Source: Ramazzottius varieornatus
Lineage: Eukaryota; Tardigrada; Eutardigrada; Parachela; Ramazzottiidae
Direction of reading: 5' to 3'
DNA: 64,000 bases
Assembly (NCBI GenBank): GCA_001949185.1
Contig: BDGG01000013.1
Span: 1,529,857-1,593,856 of the forward strand
The notes beneath the pieces were generated by a model. The model searched no databases and had not been told where the DNA came from. It worked only from the letters and a program-made list of their open reading frames with translations. Positions 11,448 through 21,700 of the stretch are shown here, one piece after another. Each line of letters opens with the position of its first letter. Positions within the stretch are counted from its first letter, which is position 1. The position numbers and the translations under genes were made by a program.

Positions 11448-13726
11448 TCAGTCTGTACTGGTTTCCGGTTCAGGATTTCTCAAACTTAATTTTAAGGACC
11501 AATTCTTATCTTTCCACACTGCTTTTTTGGAGTACGTCCGCACGAATGCTATGGCCTCTGCGCGACTGCCGCTCCTGCCTGCTTTAGCCTTGATGACGAA
11601 CTTCTTGGTTTTCTTCGCTGGTAGACGGAGTTCGTCGTTTTCGCATTCTTCGCCTTCCAGGGGTGAGACATCATCTGCGTCCAACGTCGTGGCTTCTGCC
11701 TCGAAGCAGTTCTCCAGGCGCTTGACGAGAAAATTCCTTCGATCTTCGGGCAGTTCTGGGTAACCCTTCCGCTGCTGGCCGCTCATATAGTTCCCCGGTC
11801 CATGAGGAACTCGTCTTCCAGGAAAACTGGAAAACGAATAGCAAGGTGAGAGATTTTAGGGCTTTCATTGTCTAACAGGAAGAGAAAGGCCTTGGTGAAA
11901 GACAATGGCCAGCAGATGGGAAGTCGGTCGAGTTGGCCTGACCGGAAGTGCCTGGCTGGTAGGTATGAGCGTCACCCTCGATGGCCGCACTTACCTTCCG
12001 ATGCACCACCGTCAGTCGTTCTTTTCTCCGCTTTTCCATTGCTTCCTGCCGAACTTCCTGGATCTGCAAAAGAAAGATCCTAATTCGCTTTGCATAACTT
12101 TCCGTAGTTATTCAGCAGAATATGAATTTATTTCACCTAATTTACCGCGCTAAAAAAACCCCAAATAAGTCAATGCAAGCAGTTTCAAACTGGAGACCCA
12201 TATATGAATCTCTTATCTTATTGCCATGTTTTGAGCCCGCTGGTTCTGGAGCCGAGAGCAGAAATTGTACATCGCGTCCATCATTCCCTTCACCTACTAC
12301 AGAAATTCAAAAATAAAACCAAAGACGTTCAATTTCCACAAACAAGCTTCACATCTGGGACGTCTGCAAATAAAATCACCAAGTTCGTAATCTCTGGTGT
12401 TCTTGGCCGAGAGTATGTGCCCCTTTGAAAAGGACTAGGTGATTTCATCCGCCCAGGTCTCATCTGTGCATTTAAGCATCCCGTTCGAAACGCTTGCATC
12501 GCACTTACGCATTCTTCCAGAGCCACTAGACGATGTACTGTTCGGTTCGTTGATGTGATGCAGATCCTTCCTCTCAAGTCCAGAAAGTTCTCTGCTTTGA
12601 TCTACAAAACATTATTCTTCCATATCAACTCATCCTGCAGTACCAACAGGTGCATGATCCTCATCGTCTCACGCGGTCACTATCCCATGCAGGCAACAAA
12701 GGTTAGTCCACTACCGACATAGGTTAGTCCACTGTAAACACCGTAAGAGTTTCAGACTTTTATCTTTGATCTACAAAACTACTGTACCGGCAGGCTTGTA
12801 AGATTTTTCAGCTTCTTGATTCTTGCCAGACGTTCTTTATCCAACACCACCTTCATTTCGTTAGCCTGCTTATTATTCTTCGGGAAACTCATAATTTGGA
12901 CGCGACGAAGGCCACCTGTGTGTCCCACATCCGGTTCAAAATTCTTGGGCAACATAGTCATCAGCCAGTCACCAACTCGGAACCTGTCTTCGGCATAGCT
13001 CTCATTCTGTACCATTTCTAAATCTATCTTGACCGTATACGGCCAAGGTACGGTTCGATCCGTGTCTATGGCTGCAACAGCGAGGCATGCATCATGCAAC
13101 TGTTTAACAAGATGGTTTCACCAAATAGCGCACGTCACCAGTGGTATTGGCTAGAAGTTTGCGCCACTTGGCAAAACGATNNNNNNNNNNNNNNNNNNNN
13201 NNNNNNNNNNNNNNNNNNNNNNNNNNNNNNCTCGCCAAGATTGGCTGGAGGTATGCGCCACTCGTGAAATTCGTCTGGTCAAGCTTGTTCGTCGAGGTGT
13301 CATTTTTCTAGCTCAATACATTTCGGAACACACTTACACGGTGGGAAAAATCCCGGTGAACAGATTTACGAGCCGCATAATGCCATCCTCCGTCTTCAGC
13401 AGCATATAGCCTGCAACAGCCAATTCTTTGCTTTGTACACCACTACAAGAAAGAATTTACCTCTTACTTCCAAGATGGCTTGTCAACATCTTCTCCATCC
13501 TCGCAGGGCCAAACCCAGCTGTCTTTTCCAGCAGCGAGCACTTTCCTCCTTCCGACAATGCATCCGAACATACCGACGACACACTACCTGCTCGAGACTT
13601 CCGTGTAGCGTTCGGAGATCCATAAAATGGATATTTACGGTGACTGTTTGCAGCTTCGAAGTTCGATCCGCTCCTGGATCGAGAGCGTCGACGACGCGGA
13701 GGTTTGCTGTTGTCATGATCCGACAT
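11448..13726 (-). CDS. Hypothetical multi-exon protein
   Basis: I do not recognise this protein. A consistent minus-strand gene can be built from exons 13468-13726 (ATG at 13726), 13338-13410, 12788-13071, 12509-12601, 11995-12063 and 11448-11771, with good donor and acceptor sites. The last four join in phase. The join between 13338 and 13071 does not, so an exon is probably hidden in or beside the N gap (13181-13230). The N-terminus has an RRRRSRSRS basic/Ser stretch. The next exon has a compact hydrophobic segment (SYMLLKTEDGIMRLVNLF). The middle exon contains GDWLMTMLPKNFEP and ends in a Lys-rich helix. The C-terminal exon has an acidic patch followed by KKTKKF. The composition suggests a nuclear protein, but that is a guess. 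The last intron carries a copy of a dispersed repeat (about 11882-11978). Confidence 0.55.
11882..11978 (+). repeat. Dispersed repeat, copy 1 (about 95 bases)
   Basis: The sequence from GAGAAAGGCCTTGGTGAAAG to GTATGAGCGTCAC matches, at roughly 90 percent by eye, the reverse complement of about 16698-16797. Copy 1 lies in the last intron of the hypothetical gene. It is not a tRNA as far as I can see, and no frame is shared in a sensible way, so it is more likely a short interspersed repeat than an exon. Confidence 0.6.
13181..13230. other. Assembly gap (50 N)
   Basis: Fifty undetermined bases. The flanks carry TGCGCCAC and CTCGCCAAG motifs like those in an intron at 48.3 kb, so the gap may sit in a repeat that was hard to assemble. 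Confidence 0.95.
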
Positions 13727-14930
13727 TCTCGTTTCCTTCGGCCGCCCACACACCTGGAACCAAGTTCCACAAAATCGGTGCCAAAAGAGATGAGACGTAG
13801 AACTCACATCCGGTACAGGATCGGGATCTCGTTCTGGGAATGTAAAGGAAGAGATCGCATGGCGGACCGAAAAATTTACTCTCAGAACTTCAGTCTCATT
13901 TCATGCCGACAAAATAGCCAATCGCACGACAAAAGCTGAAGAAACTAAGGTTTATGGCAGGCCGTGTACCAAGAAACAGGGGCGACCCAAAGTGTACGGT
14001 CCTTACCCTGGGTTTAGCCTGAATACGCTAAAGCCAACCAAGGGTCACGGGCTTTTTTTATCTCGCTCGCTACGTGCTGCATATGGTTTTAGCGGTTCTG
14101 ATCATCCATCATGTACAGCGCAAAAGCCCCGATAGATACCTGCACGCAAAACAAGAGGACTTGACTCTAATTCTTCAGATTTAATTCTGCTTTACCAATT
14201 AATCAAAGTCAGATCTGAATTACACACATGCACGCATGTAATGACTGGCGTGGCTTGATTGTATAAATTCTGCAAAGCGTTAGACGGGTGATTTCCGCAG
14301 CGTATTTCAGCTCGAAAATTACGCAGCTGTTACGTACGACCTGCCGAGATCCGAATGCGATAAGAAATTTGTCGTCGGAGCGCAGATCTTACCTTACCAA
14401 CGCGGAAACCAGTCTTCGAACGACGTCTGGAGCGGTTTTTAAAGATGGAAAAAAGTCGGACCGGTTGACTGCCGTTCCTGAGTTGGGCTGTACTTGACGT
14501 TGCGAAGCCGTTCTGCGTTCTTCATAATTCCAATTACTCCGCTGCAAAAATCACCCGTCCAACGCTGATCCTGCAGGAGGGATATGGAGACCGCTCCGCC
14601 TCGTGGTATATAAAATAAAACGTCAGACGGAAACCCGCCTGACACGCTTTGCAGCCAGGCTAAATTATGGGCGGTAATCGTTATACAATGTCGGAAACGC
14701 CAGCCTGCCGGTGATCATGCTACTCAGATCTTCCCAATTTCACGTTATTTCAGACTCCCAAAATCAGTGCATCCTCCCTCTTGCGACTTTTCAGCTTGCA
14801 CGTATAGACGGCCGGATTATCGTAGGCTGTATGATCTAGAGCTTGCATGATTTATAACAATATCTTTTAATGGGTGACCACCAATAGAAGAAAGGTTCTA
14901 GTCGCTAGACCATTCGGGCCACAATAACTA
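13727..14930. other. Intergenic stretch with an inverted repeat
   Basis: No gene is supported. Inverted arms at 14275-14302 and 14539-14566 share GACGGGTGATTT in opposite orientation and bound a candidate 290-base non-autonomous element. The rest holds short open frames only. Confidence 0.45.
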
Positions 14931-15838
14931 CTGTACTCTCGCGATACACATGGACATGTACCCTTGTACGCTGGGAAACTACACCTGGCGGGGGCAAACT
15001 TTTTCGGTTTTATTCAATCAATAATCATTCGAAAAGCTGTACTCCAAAGAGGAATCTTCCGCTACTTCAGCATCACTGTCTTCTTCAACCGAACTAAAGC
15101 TAAACTACAGGAGCTGTTTGTCGTTTTCAACCAAATCTTTCTTGTTCGAAAGCATATACGTCGGTTCAGGAAGAATTTGAGCTCCTACGAACGCATTCTC
15201 AATCGTTTCCGGTCTGATTGCTTCCCAAGCTTTGCTAACAAAGTTAACAAAGTCTTGCCGAGTCGGCTTCCGCAGGTATCCTTTGGCTGTGACTTCCGTA
15301 CGCCCTTTCCGCCACTCATGATACGCTTGTTTAAGGTTGGCGTTGAAGGGTGCGTTTATGCCAACGTCAAGCGGTTGGTAGGTACCTGTCATCCCTTTCG
15401 GTACGAAAACCTGATCGACATTTCTCTCGTCCATATTTAGAACATGAACGGTTAAAGACGCAAACAGCTTCAAGCTTTGTCCTACCTCCACAGAGAGATC
15501 GTTGAACGCGGTATCTTCACCGCTTTTGCATAAGCTCGCAACGACATTCCACTTTCCGCCTGAGCTCGCAGAGCTCTTTGAGCCTCCGATACTGTGTACA
15601 CAGCTAGAGTCCTAAATCTTCCCATGGTGTAATATTACGTACAGTAGCACAGAGGCAAAACTTCTCAAGAACCCAGCTTTTCGAAGTCGAAAATAGTCCC
15701 TAACAGGTGGTTGAACATGCGCAAGTCAAGATACCGTTTCAAGCAATTAAGTGCGTCATTCAAACGGTACTTTTTTACTTGCGGTTACTTGTCATTAGTA
15801 CAGCCTTGAGTATGTCCATGTGTATCGCGAGAGTACAG
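14931..15838 (-). mobile_element. Internally deleted pogo/Tigger-like DNA transposon
   Basis: Perfect 26-base inverted ends (CTGTACTCTCGCGATACACA... at 14931-14956, complement at 15813-15838) are flanked by TA on both sides (14929-14930 and 15839-15840). Inside, on the minus strand, lies only the C-terminal part of a DDE transposase (15105-15491). At 908 bases it is too short for a full element, so it is non-autonomous. It ends about 100 bases from the DNA polymerase lambda remnant. Confidence 0.85.
15105..15491 (-). pseudogene. Pogo-family transposase fragment (C-terminal DDE domain)
   Basis: The 128-residue frame contains FVPKGMTGTYQPLDVGINAPF followed by an FKANLK-like NAPFNANLKQAYHEWR segment. 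This is the signature around the third catalytic acidic residue in DDE_1 endonucleases of pogo/Tigger/jerky type. The HTH and first catalytic residues are absent, so it cannot be active on its own. The N-terminal side ends inside the element, consistent with internal deletion. Confidence 0.8.
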
Positions 15839-15942
15839 TATGATGTCAGTTTTGCGGTCGAAAGCAGGACTACCATCACAAAAGCTGAAAGCAGTGAAGG
15901 TGTCCGAACAGAAACTAAACTAAACAAGTCAAAACAGGTATT

Positions 15943-17027
15943 TCATACTAGTGGTCTCGATCTTCGGGTTCTCAGCCCCTTGTATTCAAATATCAACTTT
16001 TCCGTCGTCAGATTAAGGAACGGTTCCCCGTCCGAAATCTTAACTTTCTTGTATGAAACAGGAAGATATTCAGACAGTGATGTGAAACGAATGTTGTCCG
16101 AGGATCGTTCGAGGATTCTTACCATCCGGACTACGTTCCTGTTTAACGAATGATGAGACAGCGTCATGTTAAGCTTATGGGCGAAGGCACGCATGGAGCG
16201 ATTGAAGTATGCTGATCCGGTAAAGTACAACAAGGCGCAACCGAACTCGCAGTACGGCACAACAATAATATCCAGTCGACGAAACTGTAGAAAAAGTGTC
16301 GCTGTTTTGTTTAAAAATAAATATTCACTGATGAATTTCATTGAATGGCTTACTCGAGAATCACCTTTCGGAAGCCGGCAAACGCCGAGATCCTTTTTCT
16401 GCGAGCTCTCCTCATTCATAGACAAATCATCCGTCAAAAACCCTAAAAAGCAGTATAAACATTCAGAAATCCGCTTGAATAAAATATTGTAATTCCACAT
16501 CGAACGTACCGGAAGTGCGAAGTTTCTCGCGACGAGGTCCGAACACATTTCGATGAGATTTGCCATCGGGGTGTGATATGAGGATGTCGACATCCCCAGA
16601 GGTTGGCTTGCCCCTTCTGTACGAACCACAAGTGAAATCTCGAGACCATCTTGAAGAGCGCTTCCTTCCCCGTCTTCTCAATGTCCTCCACTTCTCGAGT
16701 GACGATCATACCTACCAGCCAGCCACTTCCGTTCAGGCCAACTTGACCCACTTCCCATCTGCTGGCCATTGTTTTTCACCAAGGCCTTTCTCTCCGTTTC
16801 TTACCTTCAACATCGTGTCGATGAGTTGGGCTCAGTGCAGGTTGATCAGCTGGGATGACCACCTCGTCAACTGACTCTTCCAGAGGAATTACTTCCAGAT
16901 TAGGCGTGACACGCTGGCGTCGAACGCTCCCAGCATCTTGTAGTCTTTTCTCACCCGCTCTCTTCAGCCTCTTCCTCACAGTATCTAGTTTCGGATCATC
17001 AATAACGGCGAATCTTTTGGGTGTCAT
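15943..17027 (-). pseudogene. DNA polymerase lambda-like gene, 5'-truncated and frameshifted
   Basis: Exons 16510 to about 16710, 16365-16442, 16123-16284 and 15943-16047 encode the palm and thumb of a family X polymerase: [45 protein letters not shown] and [18 protein letters not shown]. All three catalytic aspartates are present (GDVDIL and RRLDI). The intron phases all fit. Two things are wrong. A one-base frameshift at about 16625-16640 separates [13 protein letters not shown] from CGSYRRG. The 8-kDa lyase and fingers regions that should precede it are missing, their place taken by a copy of a dispersed repeat. An upstream exon (16805-17027, Lys/Arg-rich then acidic) may be a leftover N-terminus or unrelated. 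Either a pseudogene or an assembly error is possible. Confidence 0.75.
16698..16797 (-). repeat. Dispersed repeat, copy 2 (about 95 bases)
   Basis: This is the inverted partner of the copy at 11882-11978. It lies between the putative N-terminal exon and the palm exon of the polymerase lambda remnant, in the place where the missing lyase and fingers exons would be expected. Confidence 0.6.
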
Positions 17028-17597
17028 CTTCGCACAGATAATCTGAGAGAGAGAAATGAAGCAGTTTAAAACGAAGGTAATTCACCTAATCAAGGCTGCA
17101 AACAGGAGTATTAATCAAAGATAAGCGTGCGACTTAGCCAATCAACCCGCTAACAGCAAAGGACAATCAAACGAAGGCCAACTGACGGATACCTGACGTA
17201 AGCCGATACGTCGTGGTACATTGATACGCCATGGCGGTGGGGCGTGACTAAGAACCCTCAGGCTTAATGCTGATTGGGTGCTTTAGTGGTGAATCCTGTG
17301 CCACCAGGCAAAAAAATCCTCCGTGATGACGTCACATGATTCACGTGACTGATAGCAATCACTAATCAAACCTTTTTCAAATGCTGAAACAAAAAATCCT
17401 GCAGGAATAGATGCTCAATCTCTGAGAAATGCTCAACCAACGTGAATCCTTTTCCACCTCGTGCTCAGCATTCCTCGGGGATTCTGAGCATTCATTTGGA
17501 GATTGCCGTCGATCTCATAACCCCCCTGCAGGGCAATGTGACTGGTCTTTGAACACTTTCGGGTTTTGGAACCTATTTTCTGATCTCTGTTCGAACG

Positions 17598-17784
17598 AGC
17601 CTCCGATCCATTATACCGACCATACATGAACCATACATGAACCCGTTATGTGATACTCATGTCCGATAGACATATATGTCAAGTATATGAACCTTTACCG
17701 AACCTAAAATGCATTGAAAACGCTTTGTAGCGAACCCGGACTGCTCTCAAACATTATATGGTCCGTATAATGGATCGGAAGCTC
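17598..17784. mobile_element. Small inverted-repeat element
   Basis: The left arm (17598-17628) contains TCCGATCCATTATAC and the right arm (about 17754-17784) its reverse complement, with few mismatches over about 30 bases. The element is about 187 bases and non-coding. Confidence 0.55.
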
Positions 17785-18195
17785 TTCCGAAAAGGGGATG
17801 TGCATCCAAACCCCGTACACGTAAACCAGTCTTGCTCGCGGCGTACGTTTTATCGTTCCGATCGCGAGATAAAGCCTCTTTTGTGCAGTCTCTATGTTTT
17901 GGCAACTGTCAGGGCCTGTGAGAAACCGTTGTGTTCGCATGTTTATAGGCCGTGGCATTCACAAGACCATTATGCCTGTCCCCACCTCTTTTTGGTCAAA
18001 CTGTTCTCGCAGAACGATAGAGAATAGTCTTTTCTAAAATCTGAGCCAGGTAGCTAGATCCCGCGACGATCTTGGATCAATCTACGGGACCGGAAGTGGC
18101 CGATCTAAGCTACTACTGTACAGTGACGTAAAGATCTTTTCTGTACATGTGGGAGTTTGATTAAACAAGTTGGAAGTGATTCGACTTGCGTTCCG

Positions 18196-18315
18196 TACTG
18201 TATACTCTCCCGAAATTCACGTACGTCACCCCATTCAGAGTGTAAAACTAGAGAAAGAGTTCTCATACGGTGACCACAACAGTGACGTATGTGAATTTCG
18301 GGAGAGCATGCAGTA
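18196..18315. mobile_element. Small MITE-like element with TACTGTAT ends
   Basis: Arms of 34 bases at 18196-18229 and 18282-18315 match as reverse complements at 31 positions. The outer sequence TACTGTATACTCTCCCGAAA resembles the ends of the element at 31528-31913, so the two may belong to one family. The outer TA may be the target duplication. Confidence 0.6.
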
Positions 18316-18735
18316 CAGATATTGGTCACTGCGCACGTGCCGATCATATCGTTCGTATTCGACTGACCAGTCGTTATTTTGCGAGTTGGCGCCGCTTCTC
18401 TGTTTTCCGCGAACAAGATTCATAAAGGTGGAAAAAGCTCTAAAGTTCTGCGCAGTCACATGACAGGTCGATAAAATAATCCTCGGGCCTTGCTGACAGA
18501 ACCGCGATCACCCGCGGCCTAATTCATAGTCTTAATTGTCATGCGACTGCGCAGAGCTTCGAGGGAAAACGGTGTGTATATATGCGGCGTCTAGCACTGC
18601 TATTCTGACTCCATTATAACGCGGAAACAAATCTTGCCGGCAGAACTTGCTGCGCACAACGATAGCGGTACAGGAAAGCACCTTACTCCAGCACGTCGAG
18701 GTCATTTCTTGCCGGCTGGTGGAACACAGGGCAAA

Positions 18736-21700
18736 ATGAGGTGAGTCATTATCTTACTCGGGCTTTACTCCAGTATAATAGGACATCCGATCCATTTTTA
18801 CCGTAGTGCATACGGGGATTACTGGTACGGCGCAGCGCCATGTCGCCTGGGAGGAGAAGAGTGGATGTCCAAGCGACGCTGGTTTGCCTTCCTGATTACC
18901 AGCGTTGCGGCGCCCTTCGTTTTGAGCATTCCGGTCATAATCGTCAATTTGATTCTCCCCAGAAGACGAACATTCACGTCGGATAGCAGAGTCAGTTTAA
19001 ACCAGCGAACGGTCATCCCGACTTTGCGAACCAGATCGTGGAAAGTTCAAATAAGCTACTGGGCTTCTGACATCATTTCGGACCTTACCCTCGTCGGCAA
19101 GTTTTTGGTATGCACAAGCTCTAAAACTTATTGCATATCTCATTGTCAGCTTTTTCATCAAATCGGAACTTGAGCTGTTTCTTTCTGCACTGTGCTGCGG
19201 TTTAATTCAGTAACGTCAGAAAATGTTCGGCTTTTCTCCTAGAAAGTGGTGGCTGTACTTTGCGCCGTAGGGTCTTTGATTATCTATTTCCGCGAGACAT
19301 CACCGTAAGTTGCTTTACTTCTTTCTTGGGCTTTATACCTGTCTTTTGCCCACGTGACATGTGTGTTCTAGGCAATGTTTAGACGTTGAGTTGTGCCATG
19401 AATGGACAACAGACCCGTGGTGGCAGGTCGATCTGGCCTTCAATTGCTACTTCCTGGTGTATTTCTTCCTGCGCGTACGTATCCCCCATAAAAGCTTTAA
19501 ACATCTGGGTTGATTCATTGGAACACTGAGTTTTGCCACCCGTTTGGTTTGCTTTGACAGTTCGCCGCGACGGACAAAAAGCTGCATTTCATATGGAGCG
19601 AAATGTCCTTGGTGGACTACTTCACGATCCCACCGACGTTTGTGGCCATTGGGCTGGATCGAAACTGGTTCGGGCTGCGTTTTCTACGTGTCCTAAATCT
19701 TTTATGGTCGGTTGACTTGTTGCGCTCTTTCGGAGTGGTGCCACAGTTGCTGGCCGTCAAGTTTGCGCGGTTGTTCATCTACATCGTGTCTGCCATCATC
19801 ATCGGCGCCGGGACCTTCCTCTTGCTTGAATGCTCAGGAGATCCTTGGGACATGGATGGTACTCTGCAGCAGAACGTCACCTTTTGGAACTACGCATACT
19901 TCTCCGTCGTTACCATTTCAACCGTGGGTACGCTACGGCCACGACATTCTTCCATAACCACAGACACCAACTGCGAAGGCAATGTGTTTTGCAGGTTATG
20001 GAGACATAAGCATGAGAACGACGCTGGGAAAAATTTTCTGCTGTCTGTACATCTTCGCGTGCTTGGTAAGAAGCTCTACAGTATGAAACTATGAATTCGA
20101 GATACTGTACTGGCCGCTACTTACTACAATTCCAATGTACTCCTGTCCGTAGTTCTTCATTGCATCGTTCATCGCGACGGCGTCCAGTCTCCTACCACCT
20201 CCCAGGCGACATCCTAAGTTTGATCGACACTCGTACTTCAAGTAAACCTGTATCCCAAACACTAGCGCAGTCTCTGGAGAGCTTAAAACCTCAGTTTTCC
20301 AGCCATATTGTCATCTGCGGAGATGTCTGTGCTTTGACCATTCGGACTTTCGTCATGGGATTCCGTGAAGCGATGGAGGCCAGAGGCTTGTCAAACATCC
20401 CTATCATCCTCCTCCATCCGTAAGCTAATGCAATCCCGTACCGCAAACACGCAACGATTGCGTGTTGTGTATTGGGTGTTGTGTTCCATTGGTGTTTGCA
20501 GAACAGCGCCGGATGATGAGATGGTGATCCTGTTGAACCAATACCCCGAACTTCTCGAGTACAAGACCGGGTCACCGCTGGACGAAGACGCTCTGGATCG
20601 AGCCTGCGTGGCAGTCGCAGGTGGATGTATCATTTTGGCCAAACACGATTACCTGAACGGCACCGCAGAAGACACCAAAAGCATCCTTCAGGTCATTTCC
20701 ATCAAGAACTTTGCACCGCGTGCACCGGTGCAAGTCCAGGTTCTTGGTAGTGCTGCCCATATCTTTCTCAGCAACTATCCTGACATGAAAGAGGAACGCG
20801 GCGATCTGGTGCTCTGTCAGAAAGATCTGGAATATGCCTTCCTCGGCATCAACTGTGTGGTGCCCGCTTTCTCCACCCTTCTGAGTAACCTTCTCGTGCC
20901 ACCACCCCGGCAGCTGATTCCTCAGCCTCATGTGCCCGATCTGTACCGTATTGGAAGCCAGATGCGTTTGTGCTCCATGCGCTTCAGTTCCAGCTTCCAC
21001 GGTTTGACGTTCTCGCAAGCGGCTCGGTGAGACAGACATTTCCAGAGATGCCTACATTGATTGATTTCTCGAAGATGTGTGAGGAGTGTGTTGTTATAGC
21101 CTATGTTACGAGAAGCTTAACCTGCTGCTCATTGCCGTGTACACCAAAGAAAAAGGGGAGGAATACGTCGAATTCCAGAATGTAATGCCCAACCCCGGCG
21201 ATCACGAAATGATCTCAGAGGGTATGATGGCCCATGTTGTTGCGCCCTCCATCGATCGCGCACACGCGTAAGCAGCTCATCCGTCAAGTTCTCCTGTTGG
21301 CTATCGGAAAACAGCGTTTCTATCTGTGGCTAAGCGAACATTTTTCAAAGGGTCCGGGTTTATTGCCGGCAATGCCATGGAGATATTGACGCCAGCGCGG
21401 GTACATTCAATGCCTGTCAATGCTCCGACGGTAAAGGACTCTCCATGTATGGGAGGAAGGCAAATCCGAGCACCGCTTTGGCACTTCAGGAGAAACTGGA
21501 TAACGGCGTGGGCGGAATCGTCAACCATGGATTTCGGGGTACGTTTATTGAGCAATCGTACTACGAAAATGATTGCTCATCTAGTCCACGTATACGTGTG
21601 CAGTCGACAATTCAGATGATCAGTTGACGATCAAATTAACTAAATCGCCTGGACAGATCAGTTGGTTCGCCCATCCGTCAACTAAACTACCGGCCTGTAA

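Larger units (their letters stand above)
17028..18735. other. Intergenic stretch with two small inverted-repeat elements
   Basis: No gene is supported between the polymerase remnant and the channel gene. Two foldback elements are described separately (17598-17784 and 18196-18315). The last 150 bases should contain the channel promoter and leader. Confidence 0.45.
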
